From the NCBI GenBank assembly GCA_900541065.1, contig UQIE01000009.1, forward strand, positions 22,520-86,519: a stretch of DNA of 64,000 bases, given 5' to 3'. This stretch comes from an uncultured Collinsella sp. (lineage in GTDB: Bacteria; Actinomycetota; Coriobacteriia; Coriobacteriales; Coriobacteriaceae). Below are positions 48,326 to 56,889 of the stretch, piece by piece. The notes under the pieces were generated by a model. It did not search any database, was not told the origin of the DNA, and saw nothing but the letters and a program-made list of their open reading frames with translations. The first letter of the stretch is position 1. Every line of letters starts with the position of its first letter. A program made the translations under genes and the position numbers.

Positions 48326-49405
48326 ATGGCAAACAAGCTCTCCGTCGCATTCATCGGCACCGGAATCATGGGTGCCCCCATCGCCGGCCACATCCTGGAC
48401 GCCGGCTACCCCGTCACGGTCAACAACCGCACCAAGGCCAAGGCCGCCGCGCTTATCGAGCGCGGCGCTGTCTGGGCCGATACGCCGGCAGATGCCGTGG
48501 CGAACGCCGACGTCGTCTTTACCATGGTGGGCTATCCCTCCGAGGTCGAGGGGCTCTACCTGGCGGGCGACGGCCTGCTCGCGTGCACTAAGCCCGGCGC
48601 GGTCTTGATCGACCTCACCACGAGCTCGCCCGAGCTCGCCCGTGACATTGCCGAGGCCGCCCAGGTTTCTGGTCGCATGGCGTTTGACTGCCCCGTCACC
48701 GGCGGCGAGTCGGGTGCTATCGCCGGCACGCTTACGGCTATCGTGGGCGCCACCGAGAACGACATCGCGCCGGTCCGCGATATCCTTTCCACCTTTGCGG
48801 CAACCATCTGCTGCTTCGACGGCGCCGGCAAGGGCCAGGCTGCCAAGCTCGCCAACCAGGTGTCGCTGGGCGCCTGCATGGTCGGCATGGCAGACGCCAT
48901 GGCATTTGCCGAGCTGAGCGGCCTTGACCTGGAGAAGACCCGCCAGATGATCCTGGGCGGCACCGGTAAGTCCGGCGCCATGGAGAGCCTGGCGCCCAAG
49001 GCGCTCGACGGCGACTACAAGCCCGGCTTTATGGTCGAGCACTTCATTAAGGACCTGCGTCTGGCGCTCGCCTACGCCGATGATCGCGAGCTCGCGCTGC
49101 CCGGCGCCGACGTCGCCTTTACGCTCTATGACATGCTCGACGCCATCGGCGGCGCCAAGCTGGGTACCCAGGCCATCACGGTCCTCTACAAGGAGGAGGC
49201 CGACGCCATCGCCGCCGGTCTGGACTGGTCGCAGTATCGTCCCGAGGAGCATGGCGCTCACGAGGACGGCTGTGGTTGCGGCGAGCACGGCGACGACCAC
49301 GAGTGCGGTTGCGGCCACCACCATGGCGAGGACCACGAGTGCTGCGGCGGCCACGGCCATGACGACGGCCACCAGTGCTGCTGCGGCCACCATCACGAGG
49401 AGTAG
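48326..49405 (+). CDS. 3-hydroxyisobutyrate dehydrogenase-family oxidoreductase with Cys/His-rich tail
   Basis: NAD(P)-dependent beta-hydroxyacid dehydrogenase: AFIGTGIMGAPIAGHI (Rossmann, GxGxxG), FDCPVTGGESGAIAGTL (substrate loop) and GKGQAAKLANQ with catalytic Lys174. The canonical enzyme ends near residue 300. Here the last 51 residues (309-359) contain 14 His and 9 Cys in patterns such as HECGCGHHHGEDHECC and QCCCGHHHEE, a likely metal-binding extension. GGAAAGG precedes ATG 48326. A small membrane protein gene starts 6 bases downstream. Substrate is not known. Confidence 0.9.
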   Translation: MANKLSVAFIGTGIMGAPIAGHILDAGYPVTVNNRTKAKAAALIERGAVWADTPADAVANADVVFTMVGYPSEVEGLYLAGDGLLACTKPGAVLIDLTTSSPELARDIAEAAQVSGRMAFDCPVTGGESGAIAGTLTAIVGATENDIAPVRDILSTFAATICCFDGAGKGQAAKLANQVSLGACMVGMADAMAFAELSGLDLEKTRQMILGGTGKSGAMESLAPKALDGDYKPGFMVEHFIKDLRLALAYADDRELALPGADVAFTLYDMLDAIGGAKLGTQAITVLYKEEADAIAAGLDWSQYRPEEHGAHEDGCGCGEHGDDHECGCGHHHGEDHECCGGHGHDDGHQCCCGHHHEE

Positions 49406-49410
49406 CGCCC

Positions 49411-49839
49411 ATGAGCTGGACGTTCGTGGTGCTCGCGCTGGTGCTCTTTCTCTTTGCGATCTACATCGGCTTTTTGTGCGGCCAGTGGGCGTGCGAAAAG
49501 CGCGTCATCACCAAGCGCGATTACTGGATCGCCAATTTTGCAGGTGCGGCGGCAGTTGTCCTGCTGACCTGGGTGTTCTCGCTGTTCCCGCTGGTGCAGT
49601 TTGCGCCGATCGGCTGGCTCGGTGGCTTTATCGCCGGCCTTAAGATGAGCTTTGGCGAGTCCGTCGGCCCATGGCGCAAGCACGACGAGGTCTTTAACGT
49701 CAACAAGGCACACCGCGCCGCCGCCGATGCGGGCGACGCCGAGGAGCGCCGCCGCGCGCGTCACAATGGTGCAGCCGACCGACAGCTCATCTCGGTCACC
49801 GATGACAGCAAGGGTGCTGGCAAGCACGCTAAGAAATAG
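49411..49839 (+). CDS. Two-helix membrane protein, hypothetical
   Basis: 142 aa. An N-terminal helix (about 4-26), a second hydrophobic region (40-82, IANFAGAAAVVLLTWVFSLFPLV then a Gly-rich helix) and a charged soluble tail rich in Ala/Arg/Asp. ATG 49411 uses GAGGAG at the end of the dehydrogenase gene; it is thus the second gene of that operon. No family recognised. Confidence 0.7.
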   Translation: MSWTFVVLALVLFLFAIYIGFLCGQWACEKRVITKRDYWIANFAGAAAVVLLTWVFSLFPLVQFAPIGWLGGFIAGLKMSFGESVGPWRKHDEVFNVNKAHRAAADAGDAEERRRARHNGAADRQLISVTDDSKGAGKHAKK

Positions 49840-49854
49840 TAAGAAGAGGTAACT

Positions 49855-50553
49855 ATGGCAGAAAACAAGGAAGAACAGCTCACCGACGAGGAGCTGGCAC
49901 AGCTTCAGCTGGCAGAGGAGAACGAGAACGCCGTCGACCGCCTGGTCAAGGAGCTCGGCTGCCCCACGCGTCGCATCCGTCAGTTTGCCGCTCGCGTGCT
50001 GCACCTGCTTGCCGAGCGCGATCCGCAGCGCGTCGTGCCCTGCGTGCCCGCGCTGATCGAGGCACTTGACCGCCCCGAGGCTCAGACCCGCTGGGAGGCC
50101 CTCGATGCCCTTGCGGCGCTCGCCACCACCTGCCCCGAGCAGCTGGGCGATGCCTTTGAGGGTGCCGAGACCGCGCTGTTCGACGAGATTTCCTCCACGC
50201 TGCGCTATGCCGCCTTCCGCCTGCTGTGCGTGTGGGGCGCCACGAGCGTCGAGCGTTCGCGCGAGGCTTGGCCCATCCTGGACGAGGCCATCCAGTGCTA
50301 CCACGGCGACCTTGAGTACCGCGACATGCTCGGTTGCCTGTACGAGTTTGGCCAGGGCGAGATTGACGCCGAGGTCGCCGAGAAGCTTGCGCTGCGCCTT
50401 AAGTTCGATGCCGAGAACGGCAAGGGCAGCTATCTCAAGGCCCGTTCGAGCGAGATTTGCGAAATGCTTGTTAAACGTTTTGGCCTGGATCTCTCCAAAA
50501 AGAAGAAGCGTGCTAGCGTTAAAAAATCTGACGACGCCGAAGACGAGGAGTAA
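49855..50553 (+). CDS. HEAT-repeat-like protein
   Basis: Helical protein of 232 aa. Repeats visible at about 25-125: VDRLVKELGCPTRRIRQFAARVL, VVPCVPALIEALDRPEAQTRWEALDALAAL and FDEISSTLRYAAFRLLCVWG. This is the pattern of HEAT/PBS-lyase-type repeats used for protein binding. It ends in a Lys-rich then acidic tail. 15 bases after the membrane protein gene and 6 before the isocitrate dehydrogenase gene, so all lie in one operon. Confidence 0.75.
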   Translation: MAENKEEQLTDEELAQLQLAEENENAVDRLVKELGCPTRRIRQFAARVLHLLAERDPQRVVPCVPALIEALDRPEAQTRWEALDALAALATTCPEQLGDAFEGAETALFDEISSTLRYAAFRLLCVWGATSVERSREAWPILDEAIQCYHGDLEYRDMLGCLYEFGQGEIDAEVAEKLALRLKFDAENGKGSYLKARSSEICEMLVKRFGLDLSKKKKRASVKKSDDAEDEE

Positions 50554-50559
50554 CAGATT

Positions 50560-51645
50560 ATGGCGCACGATGTAGTCCTGATTCCCGGTGACGGTATCGG
50601 TCCCGAGATTACGCAGGCCATGCGCCGCGTGGTCGAGGCCACCGGTGTCCAGATCAACTGGAACGTCCAGGAGGCCGGCGCCGGCGTCATGGACGAGTTT
50701 GGTACGCCGCTGCCCCAGCACGTGCTCGATGCGGTCGCCGAGACCAAGGTTGCCATCAAGGGCCCCATCACCACGCCGGTCGGTACGGGTTTCCGCAGCG
50801 TCAACGTGGCCCTGCGCAAGCACTTCGACCTGTACGCCTGCGTGCGCCCCTGCCTGTCGCAGCCGGGCGACGGCTCGCGCTTCCGCGACGTCGACCTGGT
50901 CATCGTGCGCGAGAACACCGAGGACCTCTACGCCGGCATCGAGTTCGATGAGGGCGCTGCCGAGGTCGAGGAGCTCTCGCAGCTCGTCGAGCGTTCGGGC
51001 CAAAAGACCTTCGCCGCCGATTCCGCGATCTCGATCAAGCCGATCTCTATCGCCAAGAGCCGCCGCATTGTGGAGTATGCCTTTGAGTATGCCCGCCGCT
51101 GCGGCCGCAAAAAGGTGACGGCCGTACACAAGGCAAACATCATGAAAGCGACTGACGGCCTGTTCCTGCGCGTTGCGCGCGAGGTGGCCGCCAACTATCC
51201 CGAAATCGAGTTCAACGACAAGATCGTCGACGCCACCTGCATGGGCCTGGTCCAGAACCCCAACGACTTCGATGTCCTGGTGCTGCCCAACCTGTACGGC
51301 GACATCGTGAGCGACCTGTGCGCCGGCCTGGTAGGCGGCTTAGGCATGGCCCCCGGCTCCAACATCGGTGCTGACTGCGCCATCTTTGAGGCAACGCACG
51401 GCTCCGCGCCCGATATCGCTGGCCAGGATATCGCCAACCCCACGGCCGAGATCCTCTCTGCTGCGATGATGCTCGATCACCTGGGCGAGAACGACGCTGC
51501 CAATCGCATTCGCGCCGCCGTCTCTGCCACGCTCGACGAGGGTGAGCAGGTTACCGGCGACGTTCGTCGTGCCCAGACCGGCTCCGTTGAGGGCGCTGTG
51601 GGCACGCAGGCCTTTGCCGATGCCGTTATCGCGCACCTGGCCTAA
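50560..51645 (+). CDS. Isocitrate/isopropylmalate dehydrogenase family (NAD-IDH type)
   Basis: Beta-decarboxylating dehydrogenase of 361 aa: VLIPGDGIGPEIT, KGPITTPVGTGFRSVNVALRK, LYACVRPC (substrate Arg), VIVRENTEDLYAGIEF, HKANIMKATDGLF and the metal/NAD region LVLPNLYGDIVSDLCAGLVGGLG. The Ser-Val-Asn in the substrate loop fits NAD-dependent isocitrate dehydrogenase better than LeuB, and no leu genes are adjacent. Supplies 2-oxoglutarate. Terminator at 51706-51732. Confidence 0.88.
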   Translation: MAHDVVLIPGDGIGPEITQAMRRVVEATGVQINWNVQEAGAGVMDEFGTPLPQHVLDAVAETKVAIKGPITTPVGTGFRSVNVALRKHFDLYACVRPCLSQPGDGSRFRDVDLVIVRENTEDLYAGIEFDEGAAEVEELSQLVERSGQKTFAADSAISIKPISIAKSRRIVEYAFEYARRCGRKKVTAVHKANIMKATDGLFLRVAREVAANYPEIEFNDKIVDATCMGLVQNPNDFDVLVLPNLYGDIVSDLCAGLVGGLGMAPGSNIGADCAIFEATHGSAPDIAGQDIANPTAEILSAAMMLDHLGENDAANRIRAAVSATLDEGEQVTGDVRRAQTGSVEGAVGTQAFADAVIAHLA

Positions 51646-51705
51646 GGCATGCAGACTGCAAACGCCTAAATAGTACTTAAGTGTTTGCGTATAACCTGAG
51701 AATCA

Positions 51706-51732
51706 ATACGCCCGGCGCTCTGTCGGGCGTAT
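51706..51732 (+). terminator. Terminator of the dehydrogenase operon
   Basis: ATACGCCCG / CGGGCGTAT stem with a 9-nt loop; tail only moderately T-rich. Confidence 0.7.
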
Positions 51733-51771
51733 TCTATTGCGGACTATGTTTCCTAACAAGGAGTAACTGAT

Positions 51772-52854
51772 ATGGGTCTGATTCAAAAGAAGGACGAGAA
51801 GGACGAGATCGACGGCATCCAGATCATCGAGCGCGGCGAAGGCCCCGACGGTGAGGAGGACGAGAAGATCGACTTGGTCGCCGGTACGTCTGCCGAGCAC
51901 ATTGCTGCCGGTACGACGGCCGAGGAGGAGGACGCCCGCCTGGAGGCTCAGATTGCCGCGGATGCCGCTGACGAGAACCTCATGCCCGAGGAGCAGGACG
52001 AGGACGACTCCGATGAAGACGACCGCGCATCCAGGCACAAGAAGACGATGATTGCCGCCTTTGTGGTCGCTATCGTGATCGCTGCTGTGGTCGGCTTCTT
52101 TATCGGCAACGGTGGTTTTGGCGGCAAGGGCGTCGGCTCGGCGACCCTCACCGAGGACCAGCTCGATTCGACCGTGGCAAGCTACAGCTACAACGGCAAG
52201 AAGAGCGACATCACCGCGCGCGAGGCCATTGAGAGCCAGTACAGCCTCGACACCGTCAAGGATGGCGATGGCAACTACACCGCTCCCTCTGCCGACGTCA
52301 TTCTGTCCTACGTGCGCAACAAGATTCTGCTCGATGCTGCCGAGGACGAGGGCATTACCGTCTCTTCTAAGGAGATGAAGAAGTACGCCGAGGATTCCAT
52401 CGGCACCTCCGACTACAAGACCATGGCCACGCAGTACGGCGTGTCCAAGGACCAGGCCAAGCAGATCGTCCGTCAGTCCGCGACGCTGCAGAAGCTCTAC
52501 AAGAAGAAGGTCGGAGACAGCTCCGCAAGCATGCCGACCGCCCCGACCGAGCCTGCTGACGGCAACGAGGAGACCGCGAGCAAGGACTACGCCGACTACA
52601 TCATCAACCTTGCCGGCGATGAGTGGGATAGCTCAAAGGGCACCTGGAAGGATGCCGACAGCACCTATGCCAAGGCCTTTGCCGATGATGCCTTTACGAC
52701 CGATAGCGCCACCTACAAGCAGGCCATGACCGCCTACTACACTGCTTATCAGCAGTATTCCTCGCAGGCTTCGAGCGCCAGCTCCAAGTGGACCGAGTAT
52801 GCTAATGGCCTCTACGCCAAGGCCAACATCAGCATCTACGGCCTGTTTGCGTAA
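51772..52854 (+). CDS. Membrane-anchored SurA/foldase-like protein
   Basis: Protein of 360 aa. A very acidic cytoplasmic N-terminus (about 1-88), one membrane helix (KKTMIAAFVVAIVIAAVVGFF, about 90-112) and an extracytoplasmic helical domain. The latter (about 145-250: DITAREAIESQYSLDT, LSYVRNKILLDAAEDEGI, YGVSKDQAKQIVRQSATLQKL) resembles SurA_N/trigger-factor-like chaperone folds. No PPIase (parvulin) domain follows, so it may be a chaperone rather than an isomerase. TAACAAGGAG precedes ATG. Confidence 0.75.
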   Translation: MGLIQKKDEKDEIDGIQIIERGEGPDGEEDEKIDLVAGTSAEHIAAGTTAEEEDARLEAQIAADAADENLMPEEQDEDDSDEDDRASRHKKTMIAAFVVAIVIAAVVGFFIGNGGFGGKGVGSATLTEDQLDSTVASYSYNGKKSDITAREAIESQYSLDTVKDGDGNYTAPSADVILSYVRNKILLDAAEDEGITVSSKEMKKYAEDSIGTSDYKTMATQYGVSKDQAKQIVRQSATLQKLYKKKVGDSSASMPTAPTEPADGNEETASKDYADYIINLAGDEWDSSKGTWKDADSTYAKAFADDAFTTDSATYKQAMTAYYTAYQQYSSQASSASSKWTEYANGLYAKANISIYGLFA

Positions 52855-52896
52855 GGTTTGTCCGACCTTTCGAGTGCGAAGCTGAAATATCTGATG

Positions 52897-52932
52897 AAAC
52901 CCCCTAGAACGGACATCGTTCTAGGGGGTTTT
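52897..52932 (+). terminator. Terminator of the SurA-like gene
   Basis: AAACCCCCTAGAACG / CGTTCTAGGGGGTTT, perfect stem, 5-nt loop, T-run. Confidence 0.93.
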
Positions 52933-53497
52933 GCGTTGTAGAGCCATCTGTTGAGATTGGAAAGGTAGATTGTGTGATCGCGCAAGCGCTCCATCGCGTT
53001 TCCCCGATTCATATGGGAAAACAACTGCAAACGATTACAAGTAACCGGTGAACGGTCGAAAACTACCGTTCACCGATAATCTCAAAACTGGTTCTAACTG
53101 GTATTAAGTCAAAAAGACCAATTCACATATCTTCACAATGACCTGCAATTTTCTACACGCTATTTTTAGCCGCCCTGCGTTGTTTAGACACAGGAAAAGA
53201 TCCGATTTTTTGCCAAAGCATTTCGAAACGGTTTCAAAACCGCAGGTAGAAGTGTTAACGACCGGTAAACGGTCGATTTATCACCGTGAGCGGTGCAAAA
53301 ACGTTTTACCGTATGAATCAACGAAAGCGACCTCTTCTGGGGTGATATAGTGACAACAACACGTCACGTGGTTACTACCAGTTTAGAAACCACTGGTCTT
53401 CAAAGAACGCTTTCTAAGAAGCTTTAAGGGCGAGTGCCCGCTGGCTTCCGAAAATCATCGGACTCAGATCGTACACACCTTCGGAAGGGAAATTTGA
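52933..53497 (+). promoter_or_regulatory. Long control region upstream of the amino-sugar PTS operon
   Basis: AT-richer gene-free stretch with many palindromes. CGGTGAACGGT / ACCGTTCACCG lies at 53046-53075. A second near-copy of its left part (ACCGGTAAACGGTCGA, 53261-53276 against 53044-53059) follows. LacI-type boxes GAAACGGTTTC (53225-53235) and AAAACGTTTT (53298-53307) and a tandem AACTGGT pair near 53087-53102 are also present. The GntR operator candidate is at 53369-53381. A 70-codon frame (53138-53350) shows no coding character. Several regulators appear to act here. Confidence 0.6.
53369..53381. promoter_or_regulatory. Putative GntR operator, site 1 (PTS operon)
   Basis: TGGTTACTACCAG, an inverted TGGT-TACT-ACCA. 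The identical 13 bases occur at 57662-57674 before agaS. The spacing matches the TGGTnnnnACCA operators of NagR/DasR-type GntR regulators, and such a regulator is encoded at 56890. Confidence 0.6.
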
Positions 53498-53941
53498 ATG
53501 GTTGGCTTTATTCTTACCGGTCATGGACAGTTCGCACCCGGCCTTGCAAGCGCTATCGCTATGGTTGCCGGCGACCAGCCTGCTTTTACCGTCGTTCCTT
53601 TTGAGGGCGACCAGGCCGCATCCTACGGTGAGGATCTCCGCGCCGCTATTACCGCCATGCGCGAGGAGTGCGATGGCGTGCTCGTCTTTACCGACTTGCT
53701 CGGTGGTACCCCGTTCAACCAGTCGATGATGATTGCTCAGGATGTCGACAACGTCGAGGTTCTGACTGGCACCAACCTTCCCACGGTTATTGAGCTTCTG
53801 TTCCTCCGCGGCAATGCCACGCTCGCCGAGCTTGGCGAGCAGGCCGTGACCGTTGGCCAGACGGGCATCACCGCCCAGACGGTCGCATCCGTTGCCGGCT
53901 CCGAGGAAGAGGATATCTTCGGCGACGAGGACGGCATCTAA
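53498..53941 (+). CDS. PTS EIIA, mannose family (GalNAc/galactosamine type)
   Basis: Phosphocarrier of 147 aa. FILTGHGQFAPGL holds the phosphorylated His9; VLVFTDLLGGTPFN is the second family motif. It accepts phosphate from HPr and passes it to EIIB. The first gene of the operon EIIA-yajC-EIIB-EIIC-EIID. Its stop overlaps the yajC start by one base. A short hairpin (CTTCCGA/TCGGAAG) partly overlaps its ribosome-binding site. Confidence 0.9.
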   Translation: MVGFILTGHGQFAPGLASAIAMVAGDQPAFTVVPFEGDQAASYGEDLRAAITAMREECDGVLVFTDLLGGTPFNQSMMIAQDVDNVEVLTGTNLPTVIELLFLRGNATLAELGEQAVTVGQTGITAQTVASVAGSEEEDIFGDEDGI

Positions 53942-54222
53942 TGGCCGATTTCGGAGCCAACGTCCTGAGCTCCTCGGTCGCCCTTTTGGGCCTGCTTGTC
54001 ATCATGGGCTTGATTTACACCATCTGGTCGCAAATCAACATGAAGAAGAAGCAGAAGTACTTCAAGGAGCTGCACACCGAGCTCAAGCCGGGTCAGGAGG
54101 TTCTTTTCGCCGGCGGTATCTACGGAACCGTCAAAGGCATCGAAGGCGAGAAGGTCCAGATCAAAGTCCGATCCGGAGCCGTCGTAGATGTTTCGCGTTA
54201 CGCGATTCAGGAGATCAAGTAA
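53941..54222 (+). CDS. yajC: YajC-domain protein embedded in the PTS operon
   Basis: Small membrane protein of 93 aa: one N-terminal helix (about 12-30) and the YajC soluble region (KKKQKYFKELHTELKPGQEVLFAGGIYGTVKGI). In the Sec system YajC accompanies SecDF, but no sec genes are nearby. Mannose-family PTS operons for hyaluronan or GalNAc sugars in streptococci also carry a yajC, so a PTS-specific accessory role is likely. Coupled to EIIA by a TAATG overlap. Confidence 0.88.
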   Translation: MADFGANVLSSSVALLGLLVIMGLIYTIWSQINMKKKQKYFKELHTELKPGQEVLFAGGIYGTVKGIEGEKVQIKVRSGAVVDVSRYAIQEIK

Positions 54223-54258
54223 CTGTCGTCAGCAAATATCGAAAGGAAGCTGATCAAC

Positions 54259-54741
54259 ATGGCAGAACCCAACATTCTTCTTACCCGCATCGATAACCGA
54301 CTGGTTCATGGTCAGGTTGCCACCCAGTGGAACTCCACCCTGGGCTCCAACCTCATCCTCGTCGCCAACGACGACGTGGCGTCCAACACCATGCGCCAGA
54401 ACCTCATGAAGATGGCCGCTCCCGCCGGCGTCGCTACGCGTTTCTTCTCCCTGCAGAAGACCATCGACGTCATTGGCAAGGCGAGCCCGCGCCAGAAGAT
54501 CTTCATCGTGGCCGAAACACCGGAAGACGTGCTTACGCTCGTCAAGGGCGGTGTGCCTATAAAGAAGGTAAACATCGGCAACATGCACATGTCGGAAGGA
54601 AAGCGCCAAGTCGCCACCTCCGTCGCAGTTAACGACGAGGATGTCGCTGCGTTTAAAGAGCTGCAGGAATTGGGGGTGGAGTTGGAGATCAGGCGCGTTC
54701 CGAGCACGCCTGTTGAGGACACGAGCAAGCTCTTCTCGTAA
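54259..54741 (+). CDS. PTS EIIB, mannose family
   Basis: Phosphocarrier of 160 aa. The phosphorylated His17 is in TRIDNRLVHGQVATQW; GGVPIKKVNIGNMH and a C-terminal SSTP-like region complete the fold. Transfers phosphate to the sugar entering through EIIC/EIID. Confidence 0.93.
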   Translation: MAEPNILLTRIDNRLVHGQVATQWNSTLGSNLILVANDDVASNTMRQNLMKMAAPAGVATRFFSLQKTIDVIGKASPRQKIFIVAETPEDVLTLVKGGVPIKKVNIGNMHMSEGKRQVATSVAVNDEDVAAFKELQELGVELEIRRVPSTPVEDTSKLFS

Positions 54742-54831
54742 TCCTCGTGATCCACGTTGTCAGGAGTGAAACCCTGACGTTCTGTACGTGATATCCAAAG
54801 TGCGTACATACATTTTGAAAGGAGGAGCAAG

Positions 54832-55632
54832 ATGGAATACTCGATCATCCAGATCGCTCTGGTCTTCGTTGTTACGTTCATCGCGGCAATCGACCAGTTT
54901 GACTTCCTCGAGTCTCTCTATCAGCCCATCGTCACCGGCGCCGTCATCGGTCTTATCCTTGGCGACCTCAACACCGGTCTTCTCGTGGGTGGTACCTATC
55001 AGCTCATGACGATCGGCAACATGCCGATCGGAGGCGCTCAGCCGCCTAACGCCGTCATCGGCGGCATCATGGCAGCCATTCTCGCTATCGCCACGGGCCT
55101 CGAGCCCAACGCGGCAGTCGGCCTCGCCATTCCGTTCGCTCTGCTTGGCCAGCTTGGCGTTACCCTGGTCTTCACGCTTATGTCCCCGCTTATGTCCACG
55201 GCCGATAACATGGCTCACAACGCGGACACCAAGGGCATCGAGCGCCTGAACTACTTCGCCATGGCTCTGCTCGGCCTGATCTTCGCTGTCGTCGTCACCC
55301 TGTTCTTCATCGCTGGCGCTACCATCGGTCAGACCATCGCTTCTGCCATCCCGACTTGGCTGCAGACCGGTCTGTCCGCTGCAGGCGGCATGATGCGCTT
55401 CGTCGGCTTCGCCGTCCTGCTCAAGGTTATGATGAACCGCGATATGTGGGGCTTCTTCCTCATGGGCTTCGGCCTCGCGCTCATCACCGTTGCCAACGAT
55501 TCGCTGGCAACCCCTGCTCTGCTCATCCTCGCTCTCATCGGCTTCGGCATCGCTTTCTGGGACTTCCAGCAGCAGACCGAGCTGAAGGGTGCAGCTGTTT
55601 CTGACGGAGGTGACTTCGAAGATGGCATCTAA
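54832..55632 (+). CDS. PTS EIIC, mannose family
   Basis: Membrane permease of 266 aa with about seven hydrophobic helices. FVVTFIAAIDQFDFLESLYQP and the family motif GGTYQLMTIGNMPIGGAQPPNA are present. AAAGGAGGAGCAAG before ATG. It overlaps EIID by 11 bases. Specificity for galactosamine sugars is inferred from neighbours. Confidence 0.93.
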   Translation: MEYSIIQIALVFVVTFIAAIDQFDFLESLYQPIVTGAVIGLILGDLNTGLLVGGTYQLMTIGNMPIGGAQPPNAVIGGIMAAILAIATGLEPNAAVGLAIPFALLGQLGVTLVFTLMSPLMSTADNMAHNADTKGIERLNYFAMALLGLIFAVVVTLFFIAGATIGQTIASAIPTWLQTGLSAAGGMMRFVGFAVLLKVMMNRDMWGFFLMGFGLALITVANDSLATPALLILALIGFGIAFWDFQQQTELKGAAVSDGGDFEDGI

Positions 55633-56704
55633 TGAGTATGTGATCCCGGAGCACTACGAGGATCTCACTCCTGCTCCGCAGCTCGACCAGAAGACCCTCA
55701 ACAAGATGGCTTGGCGCTCCTGCTTCCTGCAGGCATCGTTCAACTACGAGCGCATGCAGGCCGCTGGCTGGCTTTACTCCATCATCCCCGGTCTGGAGAA
55801 GATCCACACCAACAAGAACGACCTCGCGGCTTCCATGAGCCACAACCTGGAGTTCTTCAACACCCACCCGTTCCTCGTCACCTTTGTTATGGGCATCGTG
55901 CTTTCGCTCGAGCAGAACAAGGTTGACATCCCCACGATCCGCGCCGTCCGCGTCGCCGCAATGGGCCCGCTCGGTGGTATCGGTGACGCCCTGTTCTGGC
56001 TGACGCTCGTGCCTATCACGGCCGGCATCACCTCCAACATGGCCATCAACGGCAACGCTGCTGCGCCGATCATCTTCCTGGTGATCTTCAACGCCGTCCA
56101 GTTCGCTCTGCGCTTCTGGCTCATGAACTGGTCCTACAAGCTTGGCACCAGCGCTATTGACGCTCTGACCGCCAACATGCAGGCCTTCACGCGTGCCGCT
56201 TCCATCATGGGCGTCTTCGTCGTCGGTTGCCTGGTCGTCACCATGGGTGGCACCCAGATCAACCTCCAGATCCCCAACGGCACCACCCGTGGCCTCTCCG
56301 CTACTACCGTGATCGTCTCCGAGAAGGAGGCCGAGAACTTCACCGGTATGGAGGGCATCGATACCGAGACCGCTGAGGCCGGTACCATCGCCATGACCGA
56401 TAAGGACGGCAACGCCCTTACCGCTTCCGATGCCGACGGCAACGCTGTCGAGTGCGGCGTCACCGATCTGGGTAACGGCATGGAGTCCGTGACCTACGGC
56501 ACCGTTACCGAGGATCCGGTCAACTTCTCTGTTGCCGACACCCTCAACACCATCGTCCCGAAGCTCGTCCCGCTTATGCTTACGCTGCTGCTTTACTACA
56601 TGTTCGCTAAGCACAGCTGGACCCCGACCAAGGGCATTCTCCTGCTCTTCGTCCTTGGCATCCTGGGCGCTGGCCCGCTTGGTCTCTGGCCGAGCATCTG
56701 GTAA
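55622..56704 (+). CDS. PTS EIID, mannose family, with extra domain
   Basis: Membrane partner of EIIC, 360 aa against about 265-285 usual. The common part has LNKMAWRSCFLQASFNYERMQ, the MGPLGGIGDALFW loop and the closing helices VPKLVPLMLTLLLYYM and LGILGAGPLGLWP. The extra residues (roughly 213-304) are polar and Gly/Asp/Thr-rich (MTDKDGNALTASDADGN), lie between two helices and repeat a D-x-D-G-N pattern. They may form an exposed loop domain. GGAGG lies 11 bases before ATG 55622. Confidence 0.9.
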   Translation: MASNEYVIPEHYEDLTPAPQLDQKTLNKMAWRSCFLQASFNYERMQAAGWLYSIIPGLEKIHTNKNDLAASMSHNLEFFNTHPFLVTFVMGIVLSLEQNKVDIPTIRAVRVAAMGPLGGIGDALFWLTLVPITAGITSNMAINGNAAAPIIFLVIFNAVQFALRFWLMNWSYKLGTSAIDALTANMQAFTRAASIMGVFVVGCLVVTMGGTQINLQIPNGTTRGLSATTVIVSEKEAENFTGMEGIDTETAEAGTIAMTDKDGNALTASDADGNAVECGVTDLGNGMESVTYGTVTEDPVNFSVADTLNTIVPKLVPLMLTLLLYYMFAKHSWTPTKGILLLFVLGILGAGPLGLWPSIW

Positions 56705-56770
56705 GGCTCTAGCTTGAGGGGTGTGTCCCTACGCGGCTCACACCCCGACCCCTTAAGCCATGTGTATGTT

Positions 56771-56804
56771 AAAAGCCGCGTGCTCGAAAGAGCGCGCGGC
56801 TTTT
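56771..56804 (+). terminator. Terminator of the amino-sugar PTS operon
   Basis: AAAAGCCGCG / CGCGGCTTTT stem with a 14-nt loop. Confidence 0.88.
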
Positions 56805-56889
56805 GTTTTCTTGATGATTCGGGTGTGGCAGACAGATAATGCTAAACACCCTAGGTAGTTAGCCGAATTCGAGCAAAAGGGAGGATAGG

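Noticed and set aside
53138..53350. 70-codon plus frame upstream of the amino-sugar PTS
   Set aside because: No ribosome-binding site. It overlaps several operator-like palindromes and its codon use is unlike the neighbours.
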